Source: a virus. From it: 27,554 nt of DNA. Of this stretch, positions 27,290 through 27,554 are shown piece by piece. A program made the position numbers and the translations under genes. The stretch is taken from positions 1 to 27,554 of the IMG/VR virus record IMGVR_UViG_3300020122_000082, one strand, 5' to 3'. Under the pieces are notes generated by a model that saw only the letters and a list, made by a program, of their open reading frames with translations, had not been told where the DNA came from and did no database searches. Position 1 is the first letter of the stretch. Each line of letters opens with the position of its first letter.

Positions 27290-27294
27290 CTCCT
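27290..27294 (-). promoter_or_regulatory. Ribosome binding site that decides the chaperone start
   Basis: AGGAG on the minus strand lies seven bases before ATG 27282. Its presence, and the overlap of the longer TTG reading with the intrinsic terminator, fix the start. The A+T-rich bases upstream (TTATATATTT, about 27297-27306) could belong to a promoter, but no full consensus is visible. Confidence 0.6.
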
Positions 27295-27314
27295 AACCAA
27301 ATATATAACAAATG

Positions 27315-27346
27315 AAAAAGCGCCTGACTGTTTAGTCAAGCGCTTT
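27315..27346 (-). terminator. Rho-independent terminator after the right-edge gene
   Basis: On the minus strand AAAGCGCTTGACT is followed by the loop AAAC and AGTCAGGCGCTTT, then a T run. The central 11 bp contain a single G-U pair, flanked by two A-T pairs. The hairpin begins 27 bases after the stop codon of the right-edge gene. Its mirror A run on the other side means it could also work in the opposite direction. It would limit read-through from the right-edge gene into the chaperone operon. Confidence 0.85.
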
Positions 27347-27372
27347 AACTACTTCTATGTTATTAGAAAGGA

Positions 27373-27554
27373 TTAGAAAATGCCAGTAGAACCTGGGTAT
27401 TGACTGGATCCGATGTCGATAAGACCAGCAGCATCCAAAGAACCTCTTCTACCACTACCACCAGTATCAGTCTGGGATTCAATCCAGTTAGGATTGGAAG
27501 CTCCACCGAATGGCTTGTACAAGTTGTTCTGACCACCAACAGCGGCTGGACCAC
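27373..27554 (-). CDS. C-terminal end of an unidentified structural protein (5' end outside window)
   Basis: Fifty-nine codons and a TAA stop are visible in the frame with stop at 27375-27373. The peptide reads GPAAVGGQNNLYKPFGGASN, then PNWIESQTDTGGSGRRGSLD, ending near SSQYPGSTGIF. This composition (Gly, Ser, Asn, aromatic residues) is far more protein-like than the Leu/Val/Thr-rich reading of the other open frame, which begins with GTG at the edge. The following terminator suggests a strongly expressed gene. The tail tube or sheath gene usually stands upstream of the chaperone pair, so this may be one of them, but 59 residues are too few to assign it. Confidence 0.6.
   Translation of the reverse strand, partial: GPAAVGGQNNLYKPFGGASNPNWIESQTDTGGSGRRGSLDAAGLIDIGSSQYPGSTGIF

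Noticed and set aside
27283-27339. N-terminal extension of the chaperone from TTG 27339
   Set aside because: It would start inside the intrinsic terminator. ATG 27282 has AGGAG at a good distance and begins a typical N-terminus.
27363-27554. GTG-initiated 63-codon reading at the right edge
   Set aside because: Its composition is not protein-like, and an alternative frame ending at 27373 reads as a normal Gly/Ser/Asn-rich C-terminus.
1-27554. CRISPR arrays, tRNA genes, insertion sequences and attachment sites
   Set aside because: No direct-repeat/spacer pattern, no cloverleaf-like sequence, no transposase and no flanking repeats were found; coding density is nearly complete.

Overview
The window is part of the tail and baseplate module of a tailed bacteriophage (Caudoviricetes), almost certainly one with a contractile tail. 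G+C is roughly 40 % by eye. Every credible gene is on the minus strand, so the gene order described here runs from the right edge to the left edge. The host cannot be named from the sequence. The very large structural proteins suggest a large phage genome, but this is inference. A prophage or a tailocin cannot be strictly excluded. There are no tRNA genes, rRNA genes, CRISPR arrays or insertion sequences, and no gene-free stretch longer than about 100 bases.

Layout from right to left: (1) the 3' end of a gene cut by the right edge, read in a different frame from the longest ORF there, followed by a strong intrinsic terminator (27315-27346). (2) Two overlapping-frame tail assembly chaperone ORFs (222 and 106 aa) joined by an A AAA AAA slippery heptamer next to the first stop codon, a -1 programmed frameshift predicted to make a 341-aa fusion. 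(3) A 791-aa tape measure protein with a small C-terminal Cys/His knuckle. (4) A 318-aa tail-tube/baseplate adaptor candidate. (5) A giant 1682-aa baseplate hub protein of the gp27/gpD/XkdQ type. (6) A 698-aa central-spike candidate with an N-terminal OB-like region and a C-terminal beta-helix-like region. (7) Two unrecognised structural proteins, one of 729 aa with three long hydrophobic segments near its N-terminus and one of 610 aa coupled to it by a TAATG junction. (8) A gp25-like baseplate wedge protein of 143 aa. (9) A baseplate J-like protein of 1364 aa with an insertion of about 1000 residues. (10) A giant fibre-like protein (at least 2380 aa, running off the left edge) with several LamG/concanavalin-like lectin modules and internal duplications.

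The genes are tightly packed, with ATGA or TAATG overlaps or 3-45 base gaps, and many carry an AAGGATA-type ribosome binding site, so they are probably co-transcribed from upstream of the chaperones. Functionally they would build the tail in order: the chaperones load the tape measure, the hub and spike form the centre of the baseplate, gp25 and J form the wedges that connect to the sheath, and the LamG protein would be the outer, receptor-facing element. The points most worth a second look are the frameshift cassette, the membrane-like segments in a baseplate-cluster protein, and a beta-rich module shared between the J-like protein and the neighbouring fibre protein.
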